Notes under the pieces: generated by a model
Told to the model about the DNA's origin: nothing
The model's database searches: none
The model's input: the letters and a program-made list of their open reading frames with translations, nothing else
Translations under genes and position numbers: made by a program
Part shown: in pieces, positions 11,926 to 23,985 of the stretch
How the letters are laid out: the number at the start of each line of letters is the position of its first letter
Numbering within the stretch: position 1 is the stretch's first letter
NCBI GenBank assembly: GCA_022264855.1
Contig: JABYQU010000013.1
Location: forward strand, 672,950-736,949
From: Lenzites betulinus
Taxonomy: Eukaryota > Basidiomycota > Agaricomycetes > Polyporales > Polyporaceae
Direction of reading: 5' to 3'
DNA length: 64,000 nucleotides

Positions 11926-13880
11926 CTATGCCCCACACAGATCGTCGACCACCACACCAGCACGAACGCCAACGATGCTCAGCAAGGACTCGCTCAGGCC
12001 ATGCGTAGACTGTGTGCAGCCCTGCAGGTAGATACGAGGTTCCTCCGGGACATCCGCGTCGCTCTTGTCCCCTCGCGGAGAGAGCAGGCGATAGCTGCGT
12101 GAGATCCGGACCTTCGACACCTGCGTCTCCAGCGTGAGCTTAGAGTGCTGCGAATGCGGCGTCGCTGGCGTAGGCGGCGTGGAAAATCCGTCTGTCGAGC
12201 GCGAGGAGACAGGAGAAATGACACCGGTGTCCTCGACGTCAGCGAAGAGTGACAGTGGCCCTTGGTCGGCGGGCTCGGAGTCCGGCACGAGCTCGATGTT
12301 GGTAGACTTGACGCCGAGGTGGTCGGCAAGGTTTGAAGAGGCGATCAGCCGCACCCACGAGTCGCGGTCGTACCCAGTGCCACAGAAGACAGCGTCATAG
12401 GACGACTGCGAGACGGCGCGGGTATGGATGCCGTGGAGAGTGAGTTGGACAGACTCGGCGCTGGCGGATCCGGCGGCGTCCGCGGAGACCGTTTCCGCTG
12501 CAAAGATAGAGGTATATGGCCGCAGCGTAATGCGCGTGCGGTCAGAGTCTTCTACGCGGCCAGTGCGGGTCTTGATATCGTCCAGCAGCTTCTGGTGGTA
12601 CATGACCTCGTACAACTGTGGGCATGTGAGCTCGGGATCTATCGCGCGCATGAAGAATGTATTCAACAACTCACGGAGTCAATGGTCCGCATGTTGACGA
12701 CGCTGTAGTTGGTGGGGTTGTACTCCCGGAGCACTGCCTGGCGGTCGCGCTTGGACGGGAGGCTGAACATCATGTCTGTGGCTATACCAGGCTGTTAGCT
12801 TGGCGTACAGCGAATGTCTGCCGAAAAGTACTCACATTCGGGATCAAAAATCTCATTCGAAAATGGAGTATCGTCGCTAGGCTTCAGCGAGCCCTTGCGG
12901 AAGATCATCTCAAGAACATGCTTCCGGTCGGCCGATACAGAGCGTGCGTTCAATCGGTTATAGAGGTCGAGAAGAACCTCCGTCGAGGACTGCCCGGCCC
13001 CGATGACCGCGATCCGCAGCGGCTCCGAAGACTGAGGGATTGAGGCGAAGAATTTGTCCACGGCGGAAAGATAATAAGCGCTATGGATTATGCGGGGGTG
13101 GGGCGCGATGACGGAGAGGGCCGACGGGAGCTTAGGCGTGCCGCCGGGGGAGAGGATGATATTTTCTGCAGGTGGACGTATTCAGCGAATGACGATGATC
13201 GATCGATCGCTTGGACATACTGGTTCGCCTGGAGAACTCCTCTCCAGTTTCGACACGGCGGCTGCGGATTTCTACAGTGCCGTCGTCGCGGCGCGCGACG
13301 CCGATGACTTCCTCGCCGTAGTGCACCTGCACACCCCGCTTCTGGACGAAGTCTGCGGCCCAGGAAAGATAGTCGGAGTATTCTTTCCTGGTCGGCGTGA
13401 AGCTGCCACGGTTTATGAAGCTTACGAGACGTCCTTGAGAGTGGAGGTACGCAAGGAACGTGATCGGAGATTGGGGGGAACGAAGAGTGGCAAGGTCCTT
13501 GAGGAAACTGTGGCGCATAAGCTAAGTTCAGCACTGAACGTACGTCTATCAGGCGTTTGTTCACACACCTGATCTGCATGCGAGAGTTAGGTAGCAGCAT
13601 GCCGGGGTGCCATCGGAACTCGGGCTGCTTCTCAATGAAGAGGACCTGTTGTAGAGTCGCATGGCCCTGGTCACAAGAACGACCGATCATGCAGCAAGCC
13701 GGCGCGGGCCTGTGAGTACACGATAAAGAGAAGATATAGACACGGCGCGCTTACCGAAGTGTTCCCAGCGGGGCCCCATTTCTCGATGATGGCCCCAGCA
13801 ATAGCGACGTTTGCAGGGCCGAAGCCGAGGCCTATAACATCGTATAGTGGAGCTGTGGCGGGTTGCGGATGGGTGGACAT
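11926..13880 (-). CDS. sidA: L-ornithine N5-monooxygenase (siderophore biosynthesis)
   Basis: FAD- and NADPH-dependent enzyme that hydroxylates the side-chain nitrogen of L-ornithine, the first committed step of hydroxamate siderophore synthesis. The start (ATG 13880) gives the FAD-binding segment YDVIGLGFGPANVAIAGAI. Later exons give FRWHPGMLLPNSRMQI, then SPITFLAYLHSQGRLVSFIN, then the NADPH-binding RIAVIGAGQSSTEVLLDLYN, and near the C-terminus the family's GTGY motif (VFCGTGYDRDS). The last exon (to 11926) has a Ser/Pro/Thr-rich insert before a short conserved tail. At least four introns are present. It is divergent from the NRPS at 14857 and shares its promoter. The transacylase that should act next on N5-hydroxyornithine is not in this window. 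Basidiomycete relatives are called SMO1. Confidence 0.93.
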
Positions 13881-14313
13881 CGTCGACGGTTGGGTGTGCA
13901 GATACGAGAATAGTTAGGGTGAGGAAAGCAAAGTCCGCTTGACGGGCACCTCGCGGCAGCTGTGGTGGCAGCGAAACTTTATATGGAGCGGTGAGGGAAA
14001 GTGACAGAGTTGGATGTGTAATTTCCACGACCGATTTTATCATCCTGGTATCTCCCCTGGACTGGCCAGCCCCGCGGGGAAGTGCCTAGGGTCTTGTAGA
14101 CCCGGCTACGGAGGGTGCGATGAGGTCGATGCGCGAGCGGGCGGAATAACGGAAACCATGACCGCGGCCCCGCGCACAGTGGGCATGAGATCGCAAGAGA
14201 AATCAGCCAAGGTTCCGGTCACTCGCAAGGACGCGCCAGGCCGCCCAGGACGAGGGAGTGGTCGGCGTTGAAGCATGTGCGGAGAGGAGATCAGAATGTC
14301 GTCGCCATGCGCA

Positions 14314-14322
14314 ATCTGATAA
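14314..14322 (+). promoter_or_regulatory. GATA-type iron-repressor site, exact consensus
   Basis: ATCTGATAA matches the ATCWGATAA consensus recognised by fungal iron-responsive GATA repressors (Urbs1, SreA, Fep1). It lies 435 bp upstream of the monooxygenase start and 535 bp upstream of the NRPS start. The following bases GATCAC are repeated after the second site. Confidence 0.7.
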
Positions 14323-14383
14323 GATCACTCCCTCCCGGGTGTCATCTAATCACCAGCTCCCAAGGACGCGCCTGGCTCATCTG

Positions 14384-14392
14384 ATTAGATAA
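14384..14392 (+). promoter_or_regulatory. Second GATA-type iron-repressor-like site
   Basis: ATTAGATAA sits inside ATCTGATTAGATAAGATC. It overlaps a half-matching ATCTGATTA and is followed by the same GATCAC seen after the first site, 70 bp away. Paired GATA sites with extended flanks are usual for iron-repressed siderophore genes; use here is inferred. Confidence 0.55.
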
Positions 14393-14856
14393 GATCACCT
14401 CTTGTCCTCTCCTCCTCAGTGACCCCCTCGCAAGCCAAGCCGACTCATCCTTCTCCACGCCACATGGATCGCATACACCCAGTTCCTGGTCGTTGCTGGA
14501 GCATCGGCCTACCCGCCACCGAAATACTGCTTATTCACTTTCCCCGTTCTTGGCGCACTCGCTCCGTCGGCCCCGACAGGTGTGCTCTGTGAAGGTGCCA
14601 GGACCGCTGGAGCGGCCGCCTTCGTAAATCACGGGAAATCTGCCCAGCATCCGCCCTTTCGTCCTCGCCATACGACCCGCCGTATAGCGGCCGCATTCAC
14701 GAGTGTTTGCACAAGTGCGAACGGGGTCCCGCTCGAGTCTTGTGGTGAGTGCTAATTACGCCGGCGCGCTTCTCTCACGTCCAGGCGGTCCGAGTCCTCA
14801 TTCGCCCCGCCTTTCACTCAGCACAGTCTCCACTGTCAAGCTCCCCACCCTCGTCC

Positions 14857-17800
14857 ATGGAGCCCTCTCCCACTCCCAGCGATCCCGGCGACTTCACCGG
14901 CTACCAACACGTTCTCGCAGGGTATACACACCAGGATTTCCCAGACCTCTCATCCCGCCGCTTCGCACCAGAAACCGCGCGATCAATCTCTCAGGCTCTA
15001 ACTCTGGACGCTGGCTTGAGCGCCTCAAAAGCACTTGCCATCATCACCGTCGCAGTCGGCCGCGTTTTGGGTGCGTACTGTGGTTGTACAGATGTGCTGC
15101 TTGCGGTCGCAGATCCGCGGGAAGCCAAACTGCGCCCCGTAAGGGTCACTTGGGGCGACGGCCAAACCTGGTCGACCGCCGTGGATGGCGTAGCGCGGGC
15201 ACTTGCAGATGAGAATTGGCCCCGCGTCTCCCTTGAATCCCTCCGTACCTCGATGGACCTCTCTTCGAAGCAGTCTCCTTGTCTAGCCCTACTTGGCGCT
15301 CATCCGATCCGCTTTCCCCAGCTGGGAGACGGTATTCCGGTGGTTGTGACTGTCGATCGCGACAATGCGGCGCTTTCCGTTAGCGCCTCCGAACGCTCCT
15401 GCCATCCATCGCAGTCCCAGCTACTTGCTTCTCAAGTGGACGCGCTGGTCGGAAACGCGTTCGCCGAACCGCGCACCCCACTCGCTCTTCTTCCCCGGCT
15501 GTCGGGCGAACTCCTCTCATCCTACGACAAACATTCCTTCGAAGAGTGCAGTCGCATATATGCACCCGTTCCTTCGGTAAAGTTTGCCACAGACCACCTA
15601 CGCCTGCAAGCCATCCAGAGGCCCGATAGTGTCGCGGTTCGCTGGTACGCGGACTTATCCACGGACACGCCCAGTGATTCCTACATCCCAGACTCCATTA
15701 CCTATGCCGAACTCGACCGCAAAGTCGACCAGATTGCAGGCTGGTTACGCAGCATCGGAATAGAGAAGGGGAATGCCGTCGCGGTCTGTATGAAGCGAGA
15801 CATCTGGTTCCACATAGTGTTTCTGGGCATACTACGCGCGGGCGGTTGTTACGTTCCAGTGAGTGCCCCATTTCCAGATTTGTGGCCAGCGGCTGATATT
15901 CGCACAGATCGACAGCGAACTCCCGATCGAGAGGCAGCAATTCATCGCCAGAGACTCTCACGCGCGCCAGATCCTGTCTTCGTCCGAGCTACCCTGCTTC
16001 GCGTCTTTAGGCGATACTGTTATAGATATCAAGGACCCCTCAGTGCAGGCTACGATAGACGGATATAACGCGGATGGCGTTGACGAACCGAATCCTGAAG
16101 ACTCGTCATACATTTTGTACACTTCTGGTAAAGTTTTCTATGCGATATGATGGGGATAGTAAATCTAACCGTAGCTCAGGCACGACGGGTACACCGAAGG
16201 GGTGCATCCTTACCCAACGAGGTCTCGTTGAGGCGGTCTGGGCTTTAAGTGGAATCTGTGCCTCTGTCAAACTGGAGAACCCCAGCGATGGCAATTACCT
16301 CTCAATCGCATGTACGTATGAGCTACCAGAGGCTTGAGCAAGCGATTGAGGAGCTAACATGGCTGGTCTCTTCCAGCTGTAGCGTTTGACGTTCATCTCG
16401 CGGAGATATTCGTCCCTCTTGCTCTCGGCATCCCTATACTTTCTGCGCCAAGATCCTTACTTTTGGAAGATTTGCCGCACTACATCAGCAACCTACACGT
16501 ATCGCATGTGGGTATCGTCCCGAGCCTCATAGAGGCCACTATGGGGGCTGTGCAAGAAGACGAGAAGTCTGGGCATGGGTCGAGCCTTCGGTATATAGCG
16601 AGTGGAGGTGAGAAGATGAGCGATGCGGTGAATACCTTACTTCTCCCGCGTAGATATTGAGTCTGAAGCCGTACCCGTAGATTCTCGACAAGTGGGCCTC
16701 GCACCCCACGATCAGGCTGGCCAATTTCTATGGGTACGTTCACATGCTAAATAGTCATTCATGCGCTTCGCTCACCCTGAACCGTAGTCCAAGCGAGGTC
16801 ACGATCGGCTGTGCGGCTCGTATCATGGACAAGGACACGCCTCGGGCGAACATCGGCCACACGTTCGCCAACGTTGGAGCGTATGTCGTCGACGAGAACA
16901 TGAATATTCTTCTTCGCGGAGGTACCGGAGAGCTTGTCGTCGAAGGCCCTTTGGTCGGACGTGGCTACGTCGGAAGGCCCGACCTCACACAGAAGGTCTT
17001 CCTCAAGTTCCCCGATGACGGGACCGAGCGCTGGGCGTACCGAACTGGCGATCTCGTGCGCATGATGCCTGACGCGACGCTCGAGATTATCGGGCGGATC
17101 GACACGCAGATCAAGCTTCGTGGCGTCCGAATTGAGTCCGAGGGCATTTCGTCCATCCTCCGCAACGCTGTCGCTCCTAAGCGTAATCTCGACGCCATAA
17201 CTATCCTTGCGAAGCATCCTGCTATTGGCATCGACCAGCTCGTCTCCTTCGTCGCGTGGGACCCCACCGTCCCCATCGCAACCCGCAAGGGCGGCAAACC
17301 CGTTCTCGCGTCTCCTCCTAATGACCTTCTGTCGCGGCTCAGAAGCGCGTGCGATCGGGAGCTCGCGAGCTATATGCGCCCCAGTCACATCGTTCCTCTG
17401 CGCTACCTACCGCTGAGCTCGAACGGGAAAGCGGACGCCAAAGTTCTCACAGCGTTCTTCCTCGGCCTCAAGCTCGAGACGCTGACGGAGCTGATGTCTA
17501 GTGGCCGGCCCTCCCGCTCATCGAAACGCGATGAACGACGGGAGCCTACGCGGGTTGAGCGCCAAATCCTGGATGTGCTGAAGGTATATGTCAAGATGTC
17601 TGTCGACGCCCTCAGCCCGCATACGAACATCTTCGAGTGTGGGATGGACTCTTTGGCCGTCGCGCGGTTCGCCGGAGACCTCAGGAAGAATCTCCACGTC
17701 CAGGTATCCCCTGCGCAGATCATGCAGCGCCCAGAAGTCTGTGAAATAGCCGCACTCCTGCAAGGTGGTTCAGCCTCCGTTGTTATCCGAAACGGCCCGT

Positions 17801-20800
17801 CGCCGTTCGAACAATTTGCTCAAGCGGTAGCAAGAGACGTAGAGGGCGCGTATCCCCTGGATTCCATCGGATCCTTGCTACCTCCTTTTCCTGTGCAAGA
17901 AGGTGTACTGTATCGCTCGGTGAACTTGCCGACAATGTACGTACAGCACGTCCTACTGCGCTTGTCTCCCGGTACCGCTGTACTCGACTTGCGAAAAGCG
18001 TGGATAGAACTTGTTGAACAGCACGAGATGCTTCGGTACGTGTTGTGCCCTATGGATGGACTTACCGAATTCTCATTGCCTTCATGTCTCATTAGTACTG
18101 TGTTCCACTTCGGAAGCGACCTTGTCCAGGTGGTCCTACATGCCGCATCTGTAAAGGTGGACTTTACAGAGAAACAAGTTCAGGTGCTCGATGATCTAGC
18201 CTTCCAGCAGTACTTCGGGAGCGAGGAGGCATCGTCAATCGCGCGTGAACTCAACTTAGGGATCTCGAAGACCCCGCCTGTGCGCGTATCGTTCTACCCA
18301 GCACCAGCGCCTGGAACGACATACATGGTGCTCTCCATCCATCACGCCCTCTACGACGGCATCTCCCTCCCTGTCCTTCTCCGAAATTTCGAGCGTGCCT
18401 ATTCAGGGAAGCGGCAACTTGCATCTGCCCCCCTGCGCTCGGTTCTTGAACCAATCATCGCGATAGATCAAACGGCGGGGCGCGAGTTCTGGGCGAGTTA
18501 CCTCAAGGGATTCGCCTGGCGGGGGCTGCTGAACAAACCTGCCTCTGCTCATCGTGCGGACGTCGCCTCCATCCCTCTGAAGCGTTCTCTGTCGGATTTA
18601 CAGGCTAAGGCCGCTTCGCGTCAGATCACTCTCCAGGCTCTCCTGATGTCGGCCTATGGCTACCTGCTCGGGGAACGTTTGTATGAGAGCGACGATGTTA
18701 TGTTCGGGGTACGCTTATCCGCTATGGATTTATTTGACGACGGGACTGACATTACCTTAGGTCATTCGTTCAGGTCGCGCTTTGCCTGTGAACGACATCG
18801 ACACTACTATCTGCCCGATGATAACAGTTCTACCAGCTCGAGCACGCTACGACGACGCTACCAAGGTTCTGCACACAGTCCAACACGACATAGCACGAGT
18901 CGGCGAGTTCGAACACATCCCGCTCAGTCGAATTCAAAAATGGATTCCCGAGAGCAACGGCTCGCTCTTCGACACCTTGTTCTCAGTGTCGTTTAAGGAG
19001 CGCGATGACAGCACTTTGTGGAGTGTTGTTGAAAGTCAGAATCCGGAGCCGGACGTAAGACGCACCCTCATACGGTATGCACTATTCGCTAACAAACGAT
19101 GCAGTACATTCTTGCAGTTGAAGTTGTTCTTGACCCCGAGCAAGACCAGGCTGTGGCTTACGCCGCCTTCACGGCAGCGGACATACCACCTGATCTGGTC
19201 AACGACATCCTCGGCCGTCTCGAAGAAACGGCCGTGCTCATGGTCGACAACAACGATTGGGGTCTTCCGGCATCGAATGGAGGCAATCCAGGCCGTACTC
19301 CTCGCAGTGCCCTGTCGGACGGTCACAGTACTGATGACGCCTCCATGGACATCGACGTTGACGAGGACGTGGTCGCGAAGATACGCGACGTCGCTGCCCG
19401 TTTCTTGCGTATCAGTCACGACTTGATTGCTGGAGACACGTCTCTGCTGTCCCTTGGCCTGGACTCTATCAAGTCGGTCGGACTCAGCCGCAAGTTCTCG
19501 AATGAGGGGTTGAAGCTATCGTCTGCAGATATCATGAGGTACTCGACTCCACATCGACTTGCCGCATACATCAAGCTCGCAAAGACGCCGGCACCTTCTG
19601 ACGAAGGTCGCATGTTGTCGTCGTTCAGTGCGGAGCGTGACGCACTCATCAGCGCCACGAACGTCGCGAAGTTCAAGCTTTCTGCGGATGACGAGGTGGC
19701 TATCTTCCCGACGACGACTCTGCAGGCAGGCATGTTGTCACAGGTGCGTGGTTATATGTGCGTTAGGTATTGCACGGCGTCTGATTTCGGATCTAGACCG
19801 TCGGTTCCCATGGCCGTCTATATGTGCACCTCTTCCCGCTACGCCTGGACAAAAGCGTTGACGTAGGTCGTCTCCGCAAGGCGTGGGAGAAGGCCATCCG
19901 GGCGTTCGACATTCTACGAACGTCTTTCCACTTCCTCGCAGGACCAGGCCTATGGGCACAGATCGTCCACTCGGCGACCGCGCTCCGTTGGTCGGAGGGC
20001 GTATACGACGTCGGGACCAACCTCGCGGAATCGCTCAATCCGTACGTCAATGTCGCGGACGAGAACGAGTATTTCCAAGAACCACCCGTATTCCTCCACT
20101 ACCTCAAGGCGGCGGCGCCAGCCGTCGCAGACCATCTCGTTCTTGTCTTACATCACGCCTTGTACGACGGGCTTTCGATCGCGAAGTTGCTTGACGCGGT
20201 CGAACAGCTTTACAACGGTGTCGACATCTCTGCTGCGGTCAGGTACCACGGGTTACTACCGTCGTTACTTTGGCAGGAGAAGAACGGTACCAACTTCTGG
20301 GTGGACCGTCTGCAAGACCTGAAACACGCACCCATTCCGAAAGAGCTCCCCGCTAACGCCTCCCCCGCCGTCCACAAGCTCACCTTGCCGATCAGGCCTC
20401 CCGTACAAGATATCCAGAGGGCTGGCCGATCCGCGGAAGTCACACCACAATGCCTTGGACAAGCGGCATTCGCCAAGCTACTCGCGGTTGTGACCCAATC
20501 TCCCGACGTCATCTTTGGTCGTGTTGTCTCCGGTCGTGACGTACCTGGCGCGGAGGATGTCATTGGGCCTATGCTCGTGAGTTCATCCATACATCTGTAC
20601 CAGGCTGGGACTGAGCACTATATAGAATACGGTGCCCTGTCGTGTCACCTTCGACCCAGCCATGACCAACAAAGCGTTGCTCAGGACACTACACGAATCA
20701 AACATCACCAGCATGGCCTGGCAGCACGCTTCTCTGCGAGCTATCCAACGTCGACTAGGGATCAGCAATTTGTGGGACAGCATCTTTGTCTTCCAGCCCA

Positions 20801-22915
20801 AACAGGAGTCCTTAGAATCTGACTCGCATCGCCTGTGGAACTTCGACCCTAGTGATTCAGAGGATATTAGCATCCATGTGAGTGCGTTCCATGATAGCTA
20901 ATGTGTGGTTATTGACCTTGTTACTAGTATCCCCTGAATATCGAACTTCACGAAGAAGGCGACAGATATGTTGTGCAAGCTGCGTGCGCCTCGGATGTCA
21001 CCGATGCGCAGGGACTCACAGCCCTCGCGGAGCGTTATGCCGCGTTCCTGTCCGGCATTGTGAATCATCTGGACGAGCCTTGTGCCATGGGTATACGTGA
21101 CCTCCCAACCTCATTGCCCAGTGAGCGGGCGCGCCCTAGCATGGTCGTTGGCGACACCTCTCAGAAATGGGATTCTCGGTTCGACGCATTCCGGGACGTT
21201 GTATCCGTCGTGACCAAGGTACCGCCTCCAAAGATCCAGACGACCACGCCTCTCGCCACGCTTGGAATCGACTCTATAACGGCTGTACAGCTTGTCGCGA
21301 AGGCTCGCCGTGTCGGACTTTACCTGGCGTCGTCCGACGTCGTTCAGAGTCAAACGATCGGTGATCTGCTCCTGAAGCTCAAGAATACCAAGCCTCAAGC
21401 GACTAACGGCAATAGTCGCGTTGCCGTCTCCATCGACATCCCCCGCAAGAGATGGCCGACCCTCCTTGCGCGTTATCGTCCTAGCACAGTGGACCTAGTC
21501 GAGAGGATCATCCCTGCGTCTCCTGGTATGGAGTGGATGATTGGTATGTGGCAAGGGAGTGGTGGTTCACGCTTCCAGCACGTCTTCGGCTACCGGCTTC
21601 CTACTACGGCCGATTCCGCAAAACTGGAGATGGCATGGGACGCGCTCCTCCAGAGGCACGCGATTCTGCGCTCCACGTTCGTTTACGATGCGGACGATGC
21701 TGCTCCTCGAATTGTGGTGTTCAAGAGCGAGGGGATGCAGTCCAGCTGGAGTTCGGAAACCCTCGAAGACTTGGACGACGGTCTAGCCCTCGTCGAGCAG
21801 CGCATGAGGGATCTCGTCTCCCACCCGCCATCCGTCGCTCTCCCTATCACCCGAGCGCTCTTACTCCAATCGACCCGTTCTGCATACCTTCTCATCCACC
21901 TGCATCACTTTCAGTACGACGCATGGAGCTTGCAGCTCCTGGTCGATGATCTTACACGGCTCTATTCGGGAGAAGCCCTCGGGTGCTCGAACGACCTGGA
22001 TGGGTTCCTTCGCTTCACCGCACCAAACCCCGAGACGAATCAGCAACAATCGCGATATTGGAAGGCGAACTTTGCGGCGGCAAAGGGGTGTGCACTATTC
22101 CCTTCGCTTTCCGTCTCTCCGGACGCCCATGGACGGAGCGTCTACACCGACAGAACAGCGCTGTGCGACGCCGCCAGGTTGGCGCGACGGGCACAAGATT
22201 TGGCTGTTTCTCTTCAGAGCGTGTTCCTAGCTTGTTGGGCACGGGTTCAAAACAAGTACGCCGGGTCCGATGGCGCTGTGTTCTCCTTGTGGCATTCTGG
22301 GAGGACCGGAGAGCTCTCGGATCTAGAGCGGCTCGCTATCCCGTGCATCAACGTCTTACCCTACAGCGTGTCTATCCCTCGCGGCGCCGATGACTTGGCT
22401 TTGGCTCGGCGTATTCAACAAGACTTACAGAAACGCTCCGCCGTTGTGGAACATAGTCGGCTGGTAAAGGTCCACGAATGGGTCGGTGTTGCCGGGAAAC
22501 CGCTATCCAACGTGTTCGTCAATATCATCAAGGTTGCGCCGGACGTGGCGAGGGACGGCACACCGCTACTCGCGCCTATAGACGTGAATATAATTTCTGT
22601 CGTTACTGTCTGGATGCTTACATATGACCTCAGGTGCCCTATTACATACCCCAAACACCGTCCGAGGCAGCCGCAGCAATGGAGAAGATGCGCATCACCG
22701 AGCATGTTCAGGTTGGTATTATACGGCGCCTCGTTTTCATTCATTATACTAATTTGGATTTACTTCAGGATGATGTTATGATTGACATCGCTCTCCTCGA
22801 GAAGACAGACACGGTAGCCATGTCTATCGAATCTATGGCGACAGTGTTGGACTCCAGGACCGCCAAGTCTTTGGTCGAAGAGTGGGCTGTACTGGTGAAG
22901 TCTTGTCTCGCGTGA
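14857..22915 (+). CDS. Siderophore NRPS, A-T-C-T-C-T-C (basidioferrin-synthetase type)
   Basis: Nonribosomal peptide synthetase of about 2,450 residues. The start chosen is ATG 14857 (MEPSPTPSDPGDF); an upstream in-frame start at 14749 is less likely. The single adenylation domain (about 15.5-17.45 kb) shows YTSGTTGTPKG across an intron, YRTGDLVR and GRIDTQIKLRGVRIE. T1 has FECGMDSLAVARF, T2 has LGLDSIKSVGLS, T3 has LGIDSITAVQLV, each with the phosphopantetheine Ser. The three condensation domains carry HHALYDG, HHALYDG and HHFQYDA. One A domain with three T-C units fits iterative joining of three N5-acyl-N5-hydroxyornithines, as described for basidioferrin. About ten short introns occur. The stop TGA at 22913 overlaps a GTGAGT donor-like sequence, so a further 3' exon cannot be excluded. 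Product identity is inferred from architecture and the neighbouring monooxygenase. Confidence 0.92.
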
Positions 22916-22988
22916 GTACATATGTTGGAACAATGGAAGAAGCATGCAGTGTACATCATCTGTCCCTAGTATCTTGTAACCGTTACAT

Positions 22989-23501
22989 CTATTCCCTACC
23001 CATCCTAGCCACCTTCAAACACTCCTCTTCCAGACCGTCAAGCCATATTACTTCCACGCCGGCATCCTTGAGCCTCTGCGCCCCTTCGCAGTTGACGAAA
23101 TCGTCAGGCTCTCCGACGCCTATGAAGCAGCGCTTGATGTGTGCTGCGATGATTGCGTCTGCGCATGGTGCCAGGCCAGATGTCCGGACTGAACATGGCT
23201 CCATGGTTGTATAGATGTCCGCGTTTGCGAGGAGTGTGTCGATGTCTACTGGGTGCGGGGCATCTGGGAAAAGCGCAGCGAGTTGGTCGTCGGAGAGCAA
23301 CCGGGCTTTAGCCAGTGCATTGGCTTCAGCATGGGTGTTACCCGGGAGCTCGCGGGAGTAACCACAAGATATGATCGTAGGTTTCGGGGACTCGGAGGAG
23401 ATTGTTGGATATGTCACGGTCAGAACGCATCCGACGCAAAATGCAGTAGGTGATGGGGTGCATTTACGCGCTTCTTGGAGCGCAAGGCGAAGGTATTCCA
23501 T
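22989..23501 (-). CDS. Cytidine-deaminase-fold protein, DRAP-deaminase-like
   Basis: Single-exon 170-aa protein starting MEYLRLALQEARK. It has the zinc deaminase signature: HAEANALAKA, then TTMEPCSVRTSGLAPCADAI (HAE plus PC-x8-PC). The arrangement matches the deaminase step of riboflavin synthesis (2,5-diamino-6-ribitylamino-pyrimidinone 5'-phosphate deaminase, RIB2 C-terminal part) and related fungal deaminases. No reductase or pseudouridine-synthase domain is fused. It is convergent with the NRPS, with only 73 bp between the stop codons, so the 3' UTRs probably overlap. A role in siderophore synthesis is not indicated. Confidence 0.8.
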   Translation of the reverse strand: MEYLRLALQEARKCTPSPTAFCVGCVLTVTYPTISSESPKPTIISCGYSRELPGNTHAEANALAKARLLSDDQLAALFPDAPHPVDIDTLLANADIYTTMEPCSVRTSGLAPCADAIIAAHIKRCFIGVGEPDDFVNCEGAQRLKDAGVEVIWLDGLEEECLKVARMGRE

Positions 23502-23985
23502 GATGATTACTAGTGCAAGGGTGTGCAGATATGCAGATATGCTTGATCACGTCGTACGCGGCCTGCACGGAGCTGTACCGCTGAACAGCACGATGGTAGC
23601 GGACAAAGTGATTCCACTGCAATCTGTAGATTCTATAGCAGACTTGCCGGGAACTTAGCCTGCAGCTAACGTTCAATATTCAATACTTAAGCTTTACATA
23701 AGCGTTATATGTCTGTACGCACCTGCATGCAACGTCTTCTTGAGGTTGTTTGTGGCTTGGTATGGGCACTATACTAGGTAGTATTCACTACCATTGAACG
23801 ACATGGTCGTGGTAGTTTGAAGGCTATCTACACGATTACACGTTTTCAATGTGGCCGATAACCATTTTGCAACATTGTCGGCCGATTAGATCTTGTATTT
23901 GTAAGCATCAATTATGCCGGAAAGGAAAGACCACTGTTCGACCTTAGCTTCCACCGGTCTCCTGGACCATCCTCTTGTCTTCACT
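23502..23985. other. Divergent intergenic promoter region
   Basis: About 480 bp between the deaminase (-) and SPT6 (+) start codons. It is AT-richer than its surroundings and contains no convincing open frame. It presumably drives both genes. Confidence 0.5.

Larger units (their letters stand above)
13881..14856. promoter_or_regulatory. Shared divergent promoter of the siderophore genes
   Basis: Non-coding stretch of 976 bp between the start codons of the ornithine monooxygenase (-) and the NRPS (+). It has no convincing open frame. It contains two GATA-type motifs, annotated separately, roughly in the middle. One bidirectional regulatory region would explain co-expression of the two genes. 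Confidence 0.7.
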
